Shown here one piece after another: positions 16,028-25,086 of a DNA stretch of 64,000 nt (positions are counted from its first letter, which is position 1; each line of letters begins with the position of its first letter). The stretch comes from Pollutimonas bauzanensis (lineage in GTDB: Bacteria; Pseudomonadota; Gammaproteobacteria; Burkholderiales; Burkholderiaceae_B): the NCBI RefSeq assembly GCF_900129885.1, contig NZ_FQXE01000018.1, forward strand, positions 45,064-109,063. The letters are read 5' to 3'. The position numbers were made by a program, and so were the translations under genes. The notes beneath the pieces are model-generated. The model saw only the letters and a list, made by a program, of their open reading frames with translations, did no database searches and had not been told where the DNA came from.

Positions 16028-17173
16028 CTATGCAGCGTGCTTCTTCGCCTCCTTCCAGTCCACTTCAAACCCGAGGCCGGGCCTGTCGTTCAGATGCAGA
16101 GTGCTGTCCTTGATTTCGGGTCTGACCGAGAACAAGGTGTCCCATAGCGGATCACGCTTCTTGTTGGGGAATGTTTCCACACCAAAACCATTGGAAAAGG
16201 CGCACACCACGTGGCCGTGAATTTGCGGATCGTGATGAGGCACGAACTGAATGTCATGCGCCGCGCAATAATGAGCCACCCGGATCAGTTCGGTCAAACC
16301 GCCGAATCGGGTGGCGTCGAATTGCATGTATCGAATGCCGCCAAGGTCGACCAGATCGCGGGCTTCCCAAGCAGTCATCTGGCTCTCCCCCCCTGCGATA
16401 GCCACCCTGGTGCGATTAGCCAGCTTCCCCAGAGCCCGGATGCTGTCATACCAATATAGCGGCTCTTCGAACCAGAAGATGTCGAATTCCTCAAACGCTT
16501 CGATGGCCCGCGTCGCCTCGTCCAGCGAATAGCCGAGATTGGCGTCTATCATCAGTTTCGTGCCCGGGCCTATGGCTTTGCGCACTCCCGAAATACGTTC
16601 AATGTCCCCTTTCAGGTCAGTGCCGCCGCACTTCATCTTCACCGCGGTATAGCCCATTTCCACGTAAGAAGCCATTTCATCGATTACTTTCAATGGCGAC
16701 TGCCCTTTTTCGTAATAGCCGCCGCTGGCATAGGCATAGGTCTGGTTGGACTCGCCTCCCAAAAGGCGCCATACAGGTATGTTCAACGCCTTGCCTTTGA
16801 TGTCCCATAGCGCAATGTCTATACCCGCCAGGGCGGCGAGAATTTGCGGCCGCTTCCCCGCTCCGAAATGAGGCTGGCCTTTATCTTTATCCAGCTCGGT
16901 TCCGGCCCGGGATGTCGTCAATGCAAACACCTTCTGCCAGACGGCCTCGTTGGCCATCGCGTCCATGCCGGCGATCATCCCTTCAATCAAGCCGATGATC
17001 TCGATTATTTCCTTCATGGGACGGCCATGGATCTGGCCCAGCCCGACGATCCCGTCATCTGTGAACACTTGGACGATAATGGACGACGCCGTGCGATATG
17101 GCTCGCGGGACATCCAGAATTCCGTATCCAATTCATAGGAAATTGGATGGGCGACAATCTTTTGAATTTTCAT
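16028..17173 (-). CDS. Mandelate racemase/muconate lactonizing (enolase superfamily) enzyme A
   Basis: A 381-residue enolase-superfamily enzyme. The N-terminal capping domain is followed by a TIM barrel. Visible residues are K-M-K in TAVKMKC (general base region), the metal ligands D in MIDANLGYS, E in FWFEEPLYW and E in IAGGESQ, and a His pair HHDPQIHG that serves as the second acid/base. These place it in the mandelate racemase subgroup, which includes many sugar-acid dehydratases. It is the last gene of the GntR-controlled operon, 38 bases after a paralogue. The two enzymes probably act on epimeric or successive substrates. Confidence 0.88.
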   Translation of the reverse strand: MKIQKIVAHPISYELDTEFWMSREPYRTASSIIVQVFTDDGIVGLGQIHGRPMKEIIEIIGLIEGMIAGMDAMANEAVWQKVFALTTSRAGTELDKDKGQPHFGAGKRPQILAALAGIDIALWDIKGKALNIPVWRLLGGESNQTYAYASGGYYEKGQSPLKVIDEMASYVEMGYTAVKMKCGGTDLKGDIERISGVRKAIGPGTKLMIDANLGYSLDEATRAIEAFEEFDIFWFEEPLYWYDSIRALGKLANRTRVAIAGGESQMTAWEARDLVDLGGIRYMQFDATRFGGLTELIRVAHYCAAHDIQFVPHHDPQIHGHVVCAFSNGFGVETFPNKKRDPLWDTLFSVRPEIKDSTLHLNDRPGLGFEVDWKEAKKHAA

Positions 17174-17211
17174 ATTGATAAGGTAGCTAGAAGTTGATCG
17201 GGTGGCGTCTG

Positions 17212-18321
17212 TCAGTCGACTCGGAATTTCTCTATGACTGTTTCATCCAGCTTCAGACCCCAGCCAGGCCCGGTCGGCACTTGGTAGATGCCGTTGACAA
17301 ACGGATTGCGGTTCTCCACCAAGCTGTAGAACAGGGGGTCACGGTCGGGGTGGAAGACTTCCATCATGGTGCCATGCGGGATCGACGCCAATAAATGCGC
17401 GGAGACCTGCGGCTCTTCGTGATGCCCCATTTCAACTTCGAACGCCATGGCCATGGCCGCCACCCGCCGCCATTCCGTCGGGCCACCGCTCCAGCTTGCA
17501 TCGAAATTGCAAACGTCCACTGCCTTATCCATGAACAGGTCGCGGCAGCCGCCGCGGTGATATTCGCTTTGACCGGCCGCCACAGGGATGCCAGTGATAT
17601 TCCTGACCAGCGCCATGGAAGACCGGTCGTTGTACCAGCGGCATGGCTCTTCAAACCAGCGGATATTGCAATTCTGCACCAGCGTCCCGAACTTGATGGC
17701 ATCGCGTTGCGTAAACCCCTGGTTGGCGTCGACCGTCAAAATGAAGTCGTCGCCCACCGCGGAACGAGCCACTCTCACTCTTTCAGCATCCTCTTCCGGG
17801 CTACGCCCGCCGACTTTAAACTTGCATCCGCCCAGCCCCGCCGCGCGCAGGTTTTCCATCTCGGTTCCAAAATCAGCCAGCTTTTTTCCTTCCTCGTAAT
17901 ACCCCGCAATGGCCACGACGGGCAGTTCTGTTTTATAGCCTCCCCATAGCTTGAACAAAGGCTGATTCAGGCTCTTGCCCCACGCGTCGAGCACCGCGCT
18001 GTCAATACATGCCTGAGCGTTCGTGGCAAGCTTCCTGTCTCTTAGAATGTTATAGGTGGGGCTGAGCATGGCTTCCCATATTTTCTCTATGGAAAAGATA
18101 TCCATGCCGAGAACCTTGGGCTTGATTTCGTCGTGAATTATTTTTATGACCTCTGCCTGGGTCTCGAATTCGTCGCCGTTATAGCATTCACCGATTATCC
18201 CTTCATCGGTGTAAATCCGTGTGATGATGGTGCATCGATGAGTCATGAAATAGTGGCTGCCTTTGAACGTTTTAGGCAGCGGCATTTGAATGGGTATCGT
18301 CTTTATGTCGGTGATTTTCAT
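17212..18321 (-). CDS. Mandelate racemase/enolase superfamily enzyme B
   Basis: A 369-residue paralogue of the neighbouring enzyme. The ATG at 18321 is preferred because the domain begins MKITDIKTIPIQMP and AAGGA precedes it; the frame runs back to 18357. Seen in order: KFKVGGRSP (catalytic Lys pair), TVDANQG, RWFEEPC, AAGQSEYHRGG and GHHEEPQVSAH. The third metal-ligand motif is GQSE rather than the usual GGE, and the acid/base region carries HHEEP. Identity to the first enzyme appears low, so they are not a recent duplication. It lies 14 bases after the ATPase gene and shares its operon. Confidence 0.88.
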   Translation of the reverse strand: MKITDIKTIPIQMPLPKTFKGSHYFMTHRCTIITRIYTDEGIIGECYNGDEFETQAEVIKIIHDEIKPKVLGMDIFSIEKIWEAMLSPTYNILRDRKLATNAQACIDSAVLDAWGKSLNQPLFKLWGGYKTELPVVAIAGYYEEGKKLADFGTEMENLRAAGLGGCKFKVGGRSPEEDAERVRVARSAVGDDFILTVDANQGFTQRDAIKFGTLVQNCNIRWFEEPCRWYNDRSSMALVRNITGIPVAAGQSEYHRGGCRDLFMDKAVDVCNFDASWSGGPTEWRRVAAMAMAFEVEMGHHEEPQVSAHLLASIPHGTMMEVFHPDRDPLFYSLVENRNPFVNGIYQVPTGPGWGLKLDETVIEKFRVD

Positions 18322-18335
18322 TTTTCCTTGGTCTC

Positions 18336-19430
18336 CTAGTTGATGAATACAGAGCAATTGTCTATAGGGAAATTGACCTTCACGGCCTCGCCGCTCTGGA
18401 AGCGCGGCGAGGTGCCCAGTTCCAGGATGTCCATCCTCTGACCGTACAAGTCGACGGAATACAGTGTCTGCGTCCCCTGGTATTGGCGGTCCACTATATT
18501 TCCGACAAAGGCCACAGCGTGGCCGCCTTCGGTCACCGAATTGATAGATACGTTCTCCGGGCGTATCGATATTTTTACGTTCCTGGCCTTGATCAATTGC
18601 TCGTCGTCAATCAATTTGATTTGTTCGTCGCTGCCGACCAGCCGCAACACGCCCCGGCCTCCTACAGGCTCGATGACGCCGTTCAGGACCGCTTCCGCGC
18701 CGGTAAAGTTGGCAATGAACGAGTTGGCCGGGTTGTTATAGAGCCCAAGCGGCGTATCTATTTGAAGCAGTTCCCCATCCCTCATTACACCGATGCGGTC
18801 GCCCAGGACTACCGCCTCGGCCTGGTCATGGGTCACGTACAAAGCCGTGACCCCGGCCTCTTTGATTATCTTTCTGAGATCGTCGCGCAGCCTTATTCTC
18901 AGCTTCGCATCGAGATTGGACAAAGGTTCATCCAGCAGGAGGAGCCGCGGCTTGTATGAAAGGCTCCTGGCCAGCGCCACCCGCTGCATCTGGCCGCCGC
19001 TCAACGCCACGACGGGGCGGTCGATGTAGTCCGACAGGCCAACCAGTTCCAGGGCCTCGTCCACTTTGCTGCGGATTTCCTTGGCCGAGGCCTTGCGGGC
19101 CAGCAATGGATAAGCCACATTCTCACGGACAGTCATATGCGGCCAGACCGCATAGGACTGAAATACCATGCCGAGGTTTCTACGCTGAGGCTGAACAAAT
19201 ATTCCATTTGCCGGGTCATTGACGACGATGCCGTCAATACTGATCGTCCCGCCGGTAGGCTGTTCCAGTCCCGCCACCGACCGAAGCGTGGTCGTTTTTC
19301 CGCAGCCCGAAGGGCCCAGCAGAGCCAGGATCTCGCCTGCTTCGATCGTGATGCTGACCTTGTTGATCGCGGGCCGCGATACGTTCGGGTAGTGCTTCAT
19401 CAGGCTGTCAATAACAAGCTTGGACGACAT
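18336..19430 (-). CDS. ABC transporter ATPase, Fe3+/spermidine-putrescine (CUT1/PotA-like) type
   Basis: A 364-residue ATPase. Walker A GPSGCGKTT is at 39-47, signature LSGGQMQRVALARSL, Walker B LLLLDEPLSNLDAKLR, switch His in THDQAEA, and a C-terminal TOBE domain (about 280-360, with IRPENVSIN). The sequence type is that of FbpC, PotA and 2-aminoethylphosphonate importers. The neighbouring receptor and fused permease match the Fe3+-type importer layout, but the two enolase-family enzymes indicate an organic acid substrate. Confidence 0.92.
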   Translation of the reverse strand: MSSKLVIDSLMKHYPNVSRPAINKVSITIEAGEILALLGPSGCGKTTTLRSVAGLEQPTGGTISIDGIVVNDPANGIFVQPQRRNLGMVFQSYAVWPHMTVRENVAYPLLARKASAKEIRSKVDEALELVGLSDYIDRPVVALSGGQMQRVALARSLSYKPRLLLLDEPLSNLDAKLRIRLRDDLRKIIKEAGVTALYVTHDQAEAVVLGDRIGVMRDGELLQIDTPLGLYNNPANSFIANFTGAEAVLNGVIEPVGGRGVLRLVGSDEQIKLIDDEQLIKARNVKISIRPENVSINSVTEGGHAVAFVGNIVDRQYQGTQTLYSVDLYGQRMDILELGTSPRFQSGEAVKVNFPIDNCSVFIN

Positions 19431-19439
19431 GGCTATCCC

Positions 19440-20498
19440 TTATTTATGGTTAAAGGTTTTATCCCAATCGCTTATCCACTGAGTCCGCAGCGCAATGTAT
19501 TCCTTCGCATCCGGAATCCATAGCTTGGTGCTGGCCGAGGCCCCGTCAGGCTGCGGCGCCCCTTCCAGGACCGAGAATCCGCCCCCTTGCGTAACCCATG
19601 CCGACTGCCCTTCCTGGGACAGGACCCAATTCATATAAAGCCTTGCCGCATTGGGATGCGCGGCGGTCTTTACCACACCGGCCACCGATGTCGTGACGGG
19701 AATGCCTTCTGGCGGATACACGACCTTCAAGGGCGAGCCCTTCTTGATCGACGGGATGACCGCGTTTGACTGGACTCCCCCCAATAGAACTTCGCCCCGC
19801 ACGATTCCGCTCGCCGCCGGAGCGCCGCTTGGATACAGCACCGGCTTGTTGGCGGCCAGCCTGGCCCAATAGTCTTCTCCCAGTTCCTGGCGTTCGAACA
19901 TTGCCCGGGTCCATGTGGAGCCGCCGGAATTGGCGACGACGATGCCGACTTTTCCCTCGTATTTCGAATCGGCAAGGTCTTTCCATGATTTCGGCGGTTC
20001 AACACCCGACGGCACGTTGTAGGCAATCACGAAGCCCCAGGAAGTCTTGGGCCAGAGATTCTTCAAATCTTTGGTCTTGGCCGGGTAAAGGTTTGCGTTC
20101 GGCGGAGCATAATCCGCGAAAACCTCCTGGAAGCTCGCGACCAGGCCGCGGTCGGACATATCGATGACATCGGCGGTCAGTTTATTGGCCGCCACTTCGG
20201 TTTCGATGCGTGTTGCCAGGCGGCTTCCGGGCGCCCTGACGATTTCCACTTTGACATTGGGAAAGCGTTTGTTGAAGGCGGCCACCAGGTCCTGTTCAGA
20301 TTCCAGTTGATTGGCTGTGTATAGGACCAGCTTGCCCTCTTTCTCTGCCGCGGCGATGAGGCCGGCGCCTCCAAAGGCGGCGCCGGCCGCGGCGGCGTTC
20401 ACGGTGAAGCCCATCCCCGCGAGCAATGCTCCCAGCAACAATCTAGGAACCAGCCCCATCCTTTTTGTTTTTGTATCGGCTTGATCAATGTTATACAT
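19440..20498 (-). CDS. ABC transporter substrate-binding protein, Fe3+/thiamine type
   Basis: A 352-residue periplasmic receptor. AGGAG lies seven bases before the ATG at 20498, supporting this start although the N-terminus is polar before the hydrophobic signal (MGLVPRLLLGALLAGMGF). The mature part opens KEGKLVLYTANQLESEQDLV, typical of the FutA1/AfuA group, with no Tyr pair that would clearly mark iron binding. Members of this group also bind organic acids, sugars and phosphonates. It lies 10 bases after the permease gene and 9 before the ATPase gene. Confidence 0.9.
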   Translation of the reverse strand: MYNIDQADTKTKRMGLVPRLLLGALLAGMGFTVNAAAAGAAFGGAGLIAAAEKEGKLVLYTANQLESEQDLVAAFNKRFPNVKVEIVRAPGSRLATRIETEVAANKLTADVIDMSDRGLVASFQEVFADYAPPNANLYPAKTKDLKNLWPKTSWGFVIAYNVPSGVEPPKSWKDLADSKYEGKVGIVVANSGGSTWTRAMFERQELGEDYWARLAANKPVLYPSGAPAASGIVRGEVLLGGVQSNAVIPSIKKGSPLKVVYPPEGIPVTTSVAGVVKTAAHPNAARLYMNWVLSQEGQSAWVTQGGGFSVLEGAPQPDGASASTKLWIPDAKEYIALRTQWISDWDKTFNHK

Positions 20499-20508
20499 GT
20501 CTTGTCTC

Positions 20509-22221
20509 CTACACTTTAGACGTGATGCTCATATTGCGAGCAACTATGGTGGTAAATAGAACAACGACAACTAGAATTAATGTTTGGACGACACTGAATG
20601 CGGCCGTGACGCCTATATCACCTCCTTCATATAAATTGACCAGCAGGACGGACATTGGCAAGGTGCTGCTTGAATACAAAAACAGCGACGATCCCAGTTC
20701 GCGTATGGAGAGAATGAATAGCAGGCTCATCGATGAAATCAGGCCGGGAGCAATCAGCGGCAGGATTATTTTGCGGATGGTCGTGAGCAAGCCCTGCCCG
20801 CAAATAAAGGAAGCTTCCTCGAGTTCCTTGTGGACTTGCATCAGCGAAGTCGATAATGACTTGACCGTGTCCGGAATGAAGCGGGCGACAAACGCCAAGG
20901 CCAGTATCCATATAGAGCCGTAGATCCCGCCGGGCAGTGATATCCAGGCCCACAGGTAGGCAATACCAATCACGAGACCCGGTATTGCGATAGGCAGCGT
21001 GGAAACTATGTCAATAAAATTCCTGAATGGAAGCTTGGTCCGGTATACGGTGTACCCGATGGCAAAAGAAATGAGGCCTCCCACCACTGCTGTAATCACA
21101 CCTATCTTTAATGTGTTGACCAGAGACAGCAGCGTCAGGCTATTGGAAAACAGCCTGGCGAAGTGTGTGAATGAATAGGCGGAGGGGTCGAACACGGATT
21201 CGATGTTCGGTATGTACAGGAAGTTTCTGAACGAGCCGACCAGCAGCGCGAAAGTGGGCAGGATGACCGCGAGGATCAAATAAATAAAAGAAATGGAGAA
21301 AGTCAGGTATTTCCACCTGCCCAGGTCAATAAGCCGCGGCTTGAAAGCCTTGCCCGAGACGGTGACAAAGGACTTTCCCTTGAGCATTCGCTGCTGAATC
21401 ATCACCGCTACGGCGGTCACGGCTATCAATATGATAGATGTCGCCGCCGCCTTGTTATAAAGAGGCGGGGCGCCTGAAATGAGCTCGTAAATATAGGTGG
21501 TAAGAACATTGATCTTTGCCGGTGTTCCCAGGACGGCGGGAATACCGTATATGCCGAGCATTACGACAAACGACAGCATGGTGCCGGCGATTATCGCCGG
21601 CAGAATCAATGGAAAGGTGATGTTGAAAATCGTCTTGAAGGTGGAAACGCCAGAAATTGCCGCGGCTTCCTCAAGCGCCGGGTCCATGTTCTTCAGCGCG
21701 GAAGACGTGAACATGTACACATAGGGCGCATAGTAAATCCCGAAGATGACTATGATTCCCCATGAGGAATAGAAATTGATCTCCCAATCCAGCCCAAGCA
21801 CATTCAGCAAAACGTTGATCATGCCTGTTTTGGGGGAGCCCAGAATAGACCATGCAATGCCCGCCACCAGCGGCGGTATGAGCAAGGGCATGATGCTTAC
21901 AGCCTCTATGGTCTTCCGGAATGGCGTGTTGGTCCTTGCGGTCACCCACGAGAAAAACAGGCCGAAGCACACGGCAAGAAGAGTGCCTCCGAAACATACG
22001 ACCAGAGTGTTCCACGTTGCCCGCAATACGCCGGGGTCGACCACGACATCAAGAAATGCCTTGATTGACAATTGATGGCCGAGATTGCCTGTGACCGGGT
22101 TTCCCGTGCTCATCGATCCGTACAACAGCATCAAGATGGGATAGACGATCAGAAAGCCTAATACCAATATCAAGCCCGACGTCCAGCCGTACTTCAGCAA
22201 CCCATGCCTGAGGTTTTCCAT
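20509..22221 (-). CDS. ABC transporter permease with two fused membrane domains (FbpB/ThiP-like)
   Basis: A 570-residue inner-membrane protein with two BPD_transp_1 domains in one chain, about twelve transmembrane segments. EAA loops are seen in each half: ALEEAAAISGVSTFKTIFNI and KELEEASFICGQGLLTTIRK. The fused layout is that of FbpB/ThiP-type importers. It follows the GntR gene by 26 bases, so it depends on the promoter upstream of that gene. Confidence 0.92.
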   Translation of the reverse strand: MENLRHGLLKYGWTSGLILVLGFLIVYPILMLLYGSMSTGNPVTGNLGHQLSIKAFLDVVVDPGVLRATWNTLVVCFGGTLLAVCFGLFFSWVTARTNTPFRKTIEAVSIMPLLIPPLVAGIAWSILGSPKTGMINVLLNVLGLDWEINFYSSWGIIVIFGIYYAPYVYMFTSSALKNMDPALEEAAAISGVSTFKTIFNITFPLILPAIIAGTMLSFVVMLGIYGIPAVLGTPAKINVLTTYIYELISGAPPLYNKAAATSIILIAVTAVAVMIQQRMLKGKSFVTVSGKAFKPRLIDLGRWKYLTFSISFIYLILAVILPTFALLVGSFRNFLYIPNIESVFDPSAYSFTHFARLFSNSLTLLSLVNTLKIGVITAVVGGLISFAIGYTVYRTKLPFRNFIDIVSTLPIAIPGLVIGIAYLWAWISLPGGIYGSIWILALAFVARFIPDTVKSLSTSLMQVHKELEEASFICGQGLLTTIRKIILPLIAPGLISSMSLLFILSIRELGSSLFLYSSSTLPMSVLLVNLYEGGDIGVTAAFSVVQTLILVVVVLFTTIVARNMSITSKV

Positions 22222-22247
22222 TTTGTCTCCATATTGTTTATATTTTT

Positions 22248-22949
22248 TTATATATTTATATTCATGTGCTCTTTCATGAGCCTCACAGCCAAGTCGGGAT
22301 TCTTGTTTTTGATTGCGTCGACAATCTCCCGGTGCTGGATATTCCGCTCTTCAGCCTTCCGGGGAATGAAACCGCCACTGTTCCAGGCTTCCTCGAAAAA
22401 GGAATGCGCTTTTTTCTGCAGCTCGCTGAGATAAATATTCTTGGCGGCTTTTGCTATTATTTTTTCGAACCCCAGGTCATGCCCGTATTTGCGTTTGGAC
22501 TTCATGGGTTCGACCACGCTCATGGCAAGATAATCTTCGAGGTCCTTGATATCCGCGGGCGTTGCATGCATGGCGGCCAGCCGCGTGACTTCAACGTCTA
22601 TAAGCGCCCGGACTTCGATGGCCTGGCGCATCAACATTTTTTTCACCCCGTCTTCCACCAGGGACAAATCGGTCAAGGGCCGCAGCTGGGGTTCTTTCAC
22701 AAACGTGCCCAGGCCATGCTTGACCTCCAGAATCTCGATGCTCACCAGTATCTTTACCGCCTCGCGAACGGCGGAACGGCTTACATTCAACTGGATGGCC
22801 AGTTCGCGTTCCGAAGGCAACTGATCGCCGGTCTTCAATTTTTGCGCGGCAATGTGCTCTTGGATTTGATTCACAATCTGCTGAGGGATGTTCTGCTTGT
22901 CGAGCCGGGCATAGCCCGCAAAGTCAGCGTTTTGTTCCATGGTCGTCAT
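22248..22949 (-). CDS. GntR family (FadR/FCD subgroup) regulator
   Basis: A 233-residue regulator. The winged helix (about 25-85) shows LPSERELAIQLNVSRSAVRE and a following HGLGTFV wing. The FCD effector domain fills the rest, with an E-x-R near RALIDVEVTRLA and His residues (KYGHDLGFE, NIQHREIV) that usually hold a metal and carboxylate ligand. FCD regulators commonly respond to sugar acids and organic acids, in line with the two enolase-type enzymes. It is the first gene of the operon, and palindromes flank its promoter, so autoregulation is likely. Confidence 0.92.
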   Translation of the reverse strand: MTTMEQNADFAGYARLDKQNIPQQIVNQIQEHIAAQKLKTGDQLPSERELAIQLNVSRSAVREAVKILVSIEILEVKHGLGTFVKEPQLRPLTDLSLVEDGVKKMLMRQAIEVRALIDVEVTRLAAMHATPADIKDLEDYLAMSVVEPMKSKRKYGHDLGFEKIIAKAAKNIYLSELQKKAHSFFEEAWNSGGFIPRKAEERNIQHREIVDAIKNKNPDLAVRLMKEHMNINI

Positions 22950-23007
22950 AGCGCAGCCGGTAATTTTTTAAAGGTTCGTGAGGGTCCAGGCCTGGCCTGA
23001 GGTCAGA

Positions 23008-23054
23008 GGTCGGACCAGTGAAGAGACTATATCGAGAAAAAAATGGACTGTCCA
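23008..23054 (-). promoter_or_regulatory. Promoter of the GntR-enolase operon with two candidate operators
   Basis: On the minus strand TGGACA (23049-23054) and TATAGT (23026-23031) are 17 bases apart, a near-consensus sigma70 promoter. TGGAC-T-GTCCA (23044-23054) overlaps the -35 box, and GGTC-G-GACC (23008-23016) lies close to the expected start point. Both are short dyads with the GG/GTC-ACC/CC character of FadR-type sites. A further palindrome CCAGGCCTGG is at 22986-22995. Confidence 0.55.
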
Positions 23055-23074
23055 GACCTTTTTTGAATGTCATG

Positions 23075-23110
23075 GCGCATTCATGCGCACCACCACGCGC
23101 GTGAATGCGC
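23075..23110. terminator. Strong hairpin after the peptide-type ABC operon
   Basis: Arms 23075-23088 (GCGCATTCATGCGC) and 23097-23110 pair at 13 of 14 positions with an eight-base loop (ACCACCAC). It lies seven bases beyond the stop of the last gene of the upstream minus-strand operon and before the GntR promoter, where a terminator is expected. No T-tract follows. Confidence 0.5.
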
Positions 23111-23117
23111 GCCCCCT

Positions 23118-24089
23118 TCAATCATTCAAAGGAAAGAAGCATGCGGCGCGCCGGTCGGGCGCGAGGCTTGCCAGCTCCGGCAGTTTCTCCCGGCATTCGG
23201 CCTGCATGCGCGCGCAGCGGGGGTGATAGGGGCAGCCGGGCGGCAGGTTGGTGGGAGCCGGGACTTCGCCGGTAATTCTGGACAGCTTTATGCGCGCCGC
23301 GGGATCAGGCACCGGCGAGCAGTCTCTCAGGACGCGGCTGTATGGGTGCAAGGGGCCGTCCAGCACCCTCCTGGTGGGACCGCTTTCGATTATCCGGCCC
23401 AGGTACATCACACAGACTTCGTCGCAGAAATGGCGCACCACGCCCAAGTCATGCGAAACGAAGACGAACGACAGCCGCCGCTCGGTCTTCAAGCGCTCGA
23501 GCAGTTGCAGGATTTGCGCCTGCACGGAGACGTCCAGCGCCGAGACGGGTTCGTCCGCCACGATCAGTTCAGGGTCCAGCACCAGCGCGCGGGCGATTCC
23601 TATCCGCTGGCGCTGGCCGCCGGAAAACTCGTGCGGATAGCGGTCCAGGGCGGACTGCGGCAAGCCGACTTCGTCGACGGTCCTCGATATCTTCGCGGCG
23701 ATTTCCTGCGCATTGCCGAGATGATGCACGCGCAAGGGCTCGGATAGCGCCTGGCGCACGGTGCGCCGCGGGTTCAAGGACGCAAAAGGGTCCTGGAAGA
23801 TAATCTGGATGCGCTGGCGCAGCCGCCGCAGGTCGCCGGCGCTTGCCTGCCGCAAGTCGGCGCCGTCGAAGGTGATGGAGCCCGAATCGGGTTCGATCAA
23901 TCGCAGCAGCGTGCGCGCGACGGTGGATTTCCCGCAGCCGGATTCGCCGACCAGCCCGATCGATTGCCCGCGGGCGACGTCGAACGATACGTCGTTGACG
24001 GCCCTGACGATCTGCTTGGGCCCGCTCAGCCAGCCGCCCCCGCTTTCGAAGCGCTTGATCAGATTGCGTACTTGCAGAAGAGTGCTCAT
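23118..24089 (-). CDS. Dipeptide/oligopeptide-type ABC ATPase (DppF/OppF-like)
   Basis: A 323-residue ATPase. Walker A GESGCGKST, signature FSGGQRQRIGIARAL, Walker B LIVADEPVSALDVS, and a C-terminal oligopeptide-type Cys motif GCPYHPRCARMQAEC that can bind a metal cluster. The ATG at 24089 overlaps the preceding ATPase gene by four bases; the frame runs on to 24182 within that gene. It pairs with the other ATPase as in Dpp, Opp, nickel and glutathione importers. Confidence 0.93.
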   Translation of the reverse strand: MSTLLQVRNLIKRFESGGGWLSGPKQIVRAVNDVSFDVARGQSIGLVGESGCGKSTVARTLLRLIEPDSGSITFDGADLRQASAGDLRRLRQRIQIIFQDPFASLNPRRTVRQALSEPLRVHHLGNAQEIAAKISRTVDEVGLPQSALDRYPHEFSGGQRQRIGIARALVLDPELIVADEPVSALDVSVQAQILQLLERLKTERRLSFVFVSHDLGVVRHFCDEVCVMYLGRIIESGPTRRVLDGPLHPYSRVLRDCSPVPDPAARIKLSRITGEVPAPTNLPPGCPYHPRCARMQAECREKLPELASLAPDRRAACFFPLND

Positions 24090-25084
24090 GCCTGTCCTTT
24101 TGCCTGCCTGGCGCGCACGAAGCAGCGCACTTGGTGGCCGCTGCCCGGCAACTCGGCCAGAGGCGGATGCTGAGCTTCGCATATGGGTTCGCGCAGCGGG
24201 CAGCGCGCCGCGAACGCGCAGCCGGCGGGCATGGCGGTAATGGCCGGCACGCTGCCCGGTATGGGTTCGAGCACGGCGGCGTCGGAATCGACGCGGGGCA
24301 TCGCCCGCAGCAATGCTTCCGTATAAGGGTGCTCGGGATGGGCGAAAAGCGAATTCACATCCGCCAGTTCGACGATTTCGCCGCCGTACATGACGGCGAC
24401 GCGGTCCGCGATCTGGGCCACGACGCCCAGGTTATGGGTGATGAACACCACCGACATGCCATAGGCGTTCTTCAAGTCGTCCAGCAGGGTGAGGATTTGC
24501 GCCTGGATCGTTACGTCAAGCGCCGTGGTCGGCTCATCGGCCAGCAGCACCTTGGGCTTACAGGCCAGCGCGATCGCGATCATCACCCGTTGGCGCATGC
24601 CGCCGGAAAACTGATGGGGATAGTCGTTGAAGCGTTTCTTCGCGGCGGGGATCTTGACTTCCTCCAGCACGTCCAGCGCTATCTTGCGCGCTTCTTCCCA
24701 GCCCAGCTTGCGATGCTGGCGAACCGCCTCGGCGATCTGGTCGCCGATTCTCATCGTCGGGTTGAGCGAGGTCATGGGTTCCTGGAAAATCATCGCAATG
24801 GCGTTGCCGCGCAGCCTGGACATCTGTTTTTCCGACAGCTTGCTCAGGTTCTGGCCCTCCAGCAGGATTTCGCCTCCGCCCTGGCGCGCCCCGGTCTCCG
24901 GCATCAGGCGCAATATCGACAAGGCCGTCACGCTCTTGCCGCTGCCGGATTCGCCGACGATGGCCAGCGTTTCGTTTTTGGCGACCGACAGCGAAACCCG
25001 GCGAACCGCCGGATACCATTTTCCGCCGACACGGAATTCCGTGCTGACCTCGCGAAGCTCAAGGATGGGGGTGTCTGCCGGCAT
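24086..25084 (-). CDS. Dipeptide/oligopeptide-type ABC ATPase (DppD/OppD-like)
   Basis: A 332-residue ATPase that is the partner of the previous subunit. Walker [10 protein letters not shown], signature [15 protein letters not shown], Walker [15 protein letters not shown], and the C-terminal [15 protein letters not shown]ys motif. The start [13 protein letters not shown] is at 25084, two bases after the permease stop; the open frame upstream is only the antisense-like reading of the permease gene. Gene order B-C-D-F is that of typical peptide importers. Confidence 0.93.
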   Translation of the reverse strand: MPADTPILELREVSTEFRVGGKWYPAVRRVSLSVAKNETLAIVGESGSGKSVTALSILRLMPETGARQGGGEILLEGQNLSKLSEKQMSRLRGNAIAMIFQEPMTSLNPTMRIGDQIAEAVRQHRKLGWEEARKIALDVLEEVKIPAAKKRFNDYPHQFSGGMRQRVMIAIALACKPKVLLADEPTTALDVTIQAQILTLLDDLKNAYGMSVVFITHNLGVVAQIADRVAVMYGGEIVELADVNSLFAHPEHPYTEALLRAMPRVDSDAAVLEPIPGSVPAITAMPAGCAFAARCPLREPICEAQHPPLAELPGSGHQVRCFVRARQAKGQA

Positions 25085-25086
25085 GA

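Noticed and set aside
16387..16393. G7 tract in enolase-family gene A
   Set aside because: It encodes the conserved GGE metal motif in frame with no sign of a switch, so it is a by-product of two Gly codons before Glu.
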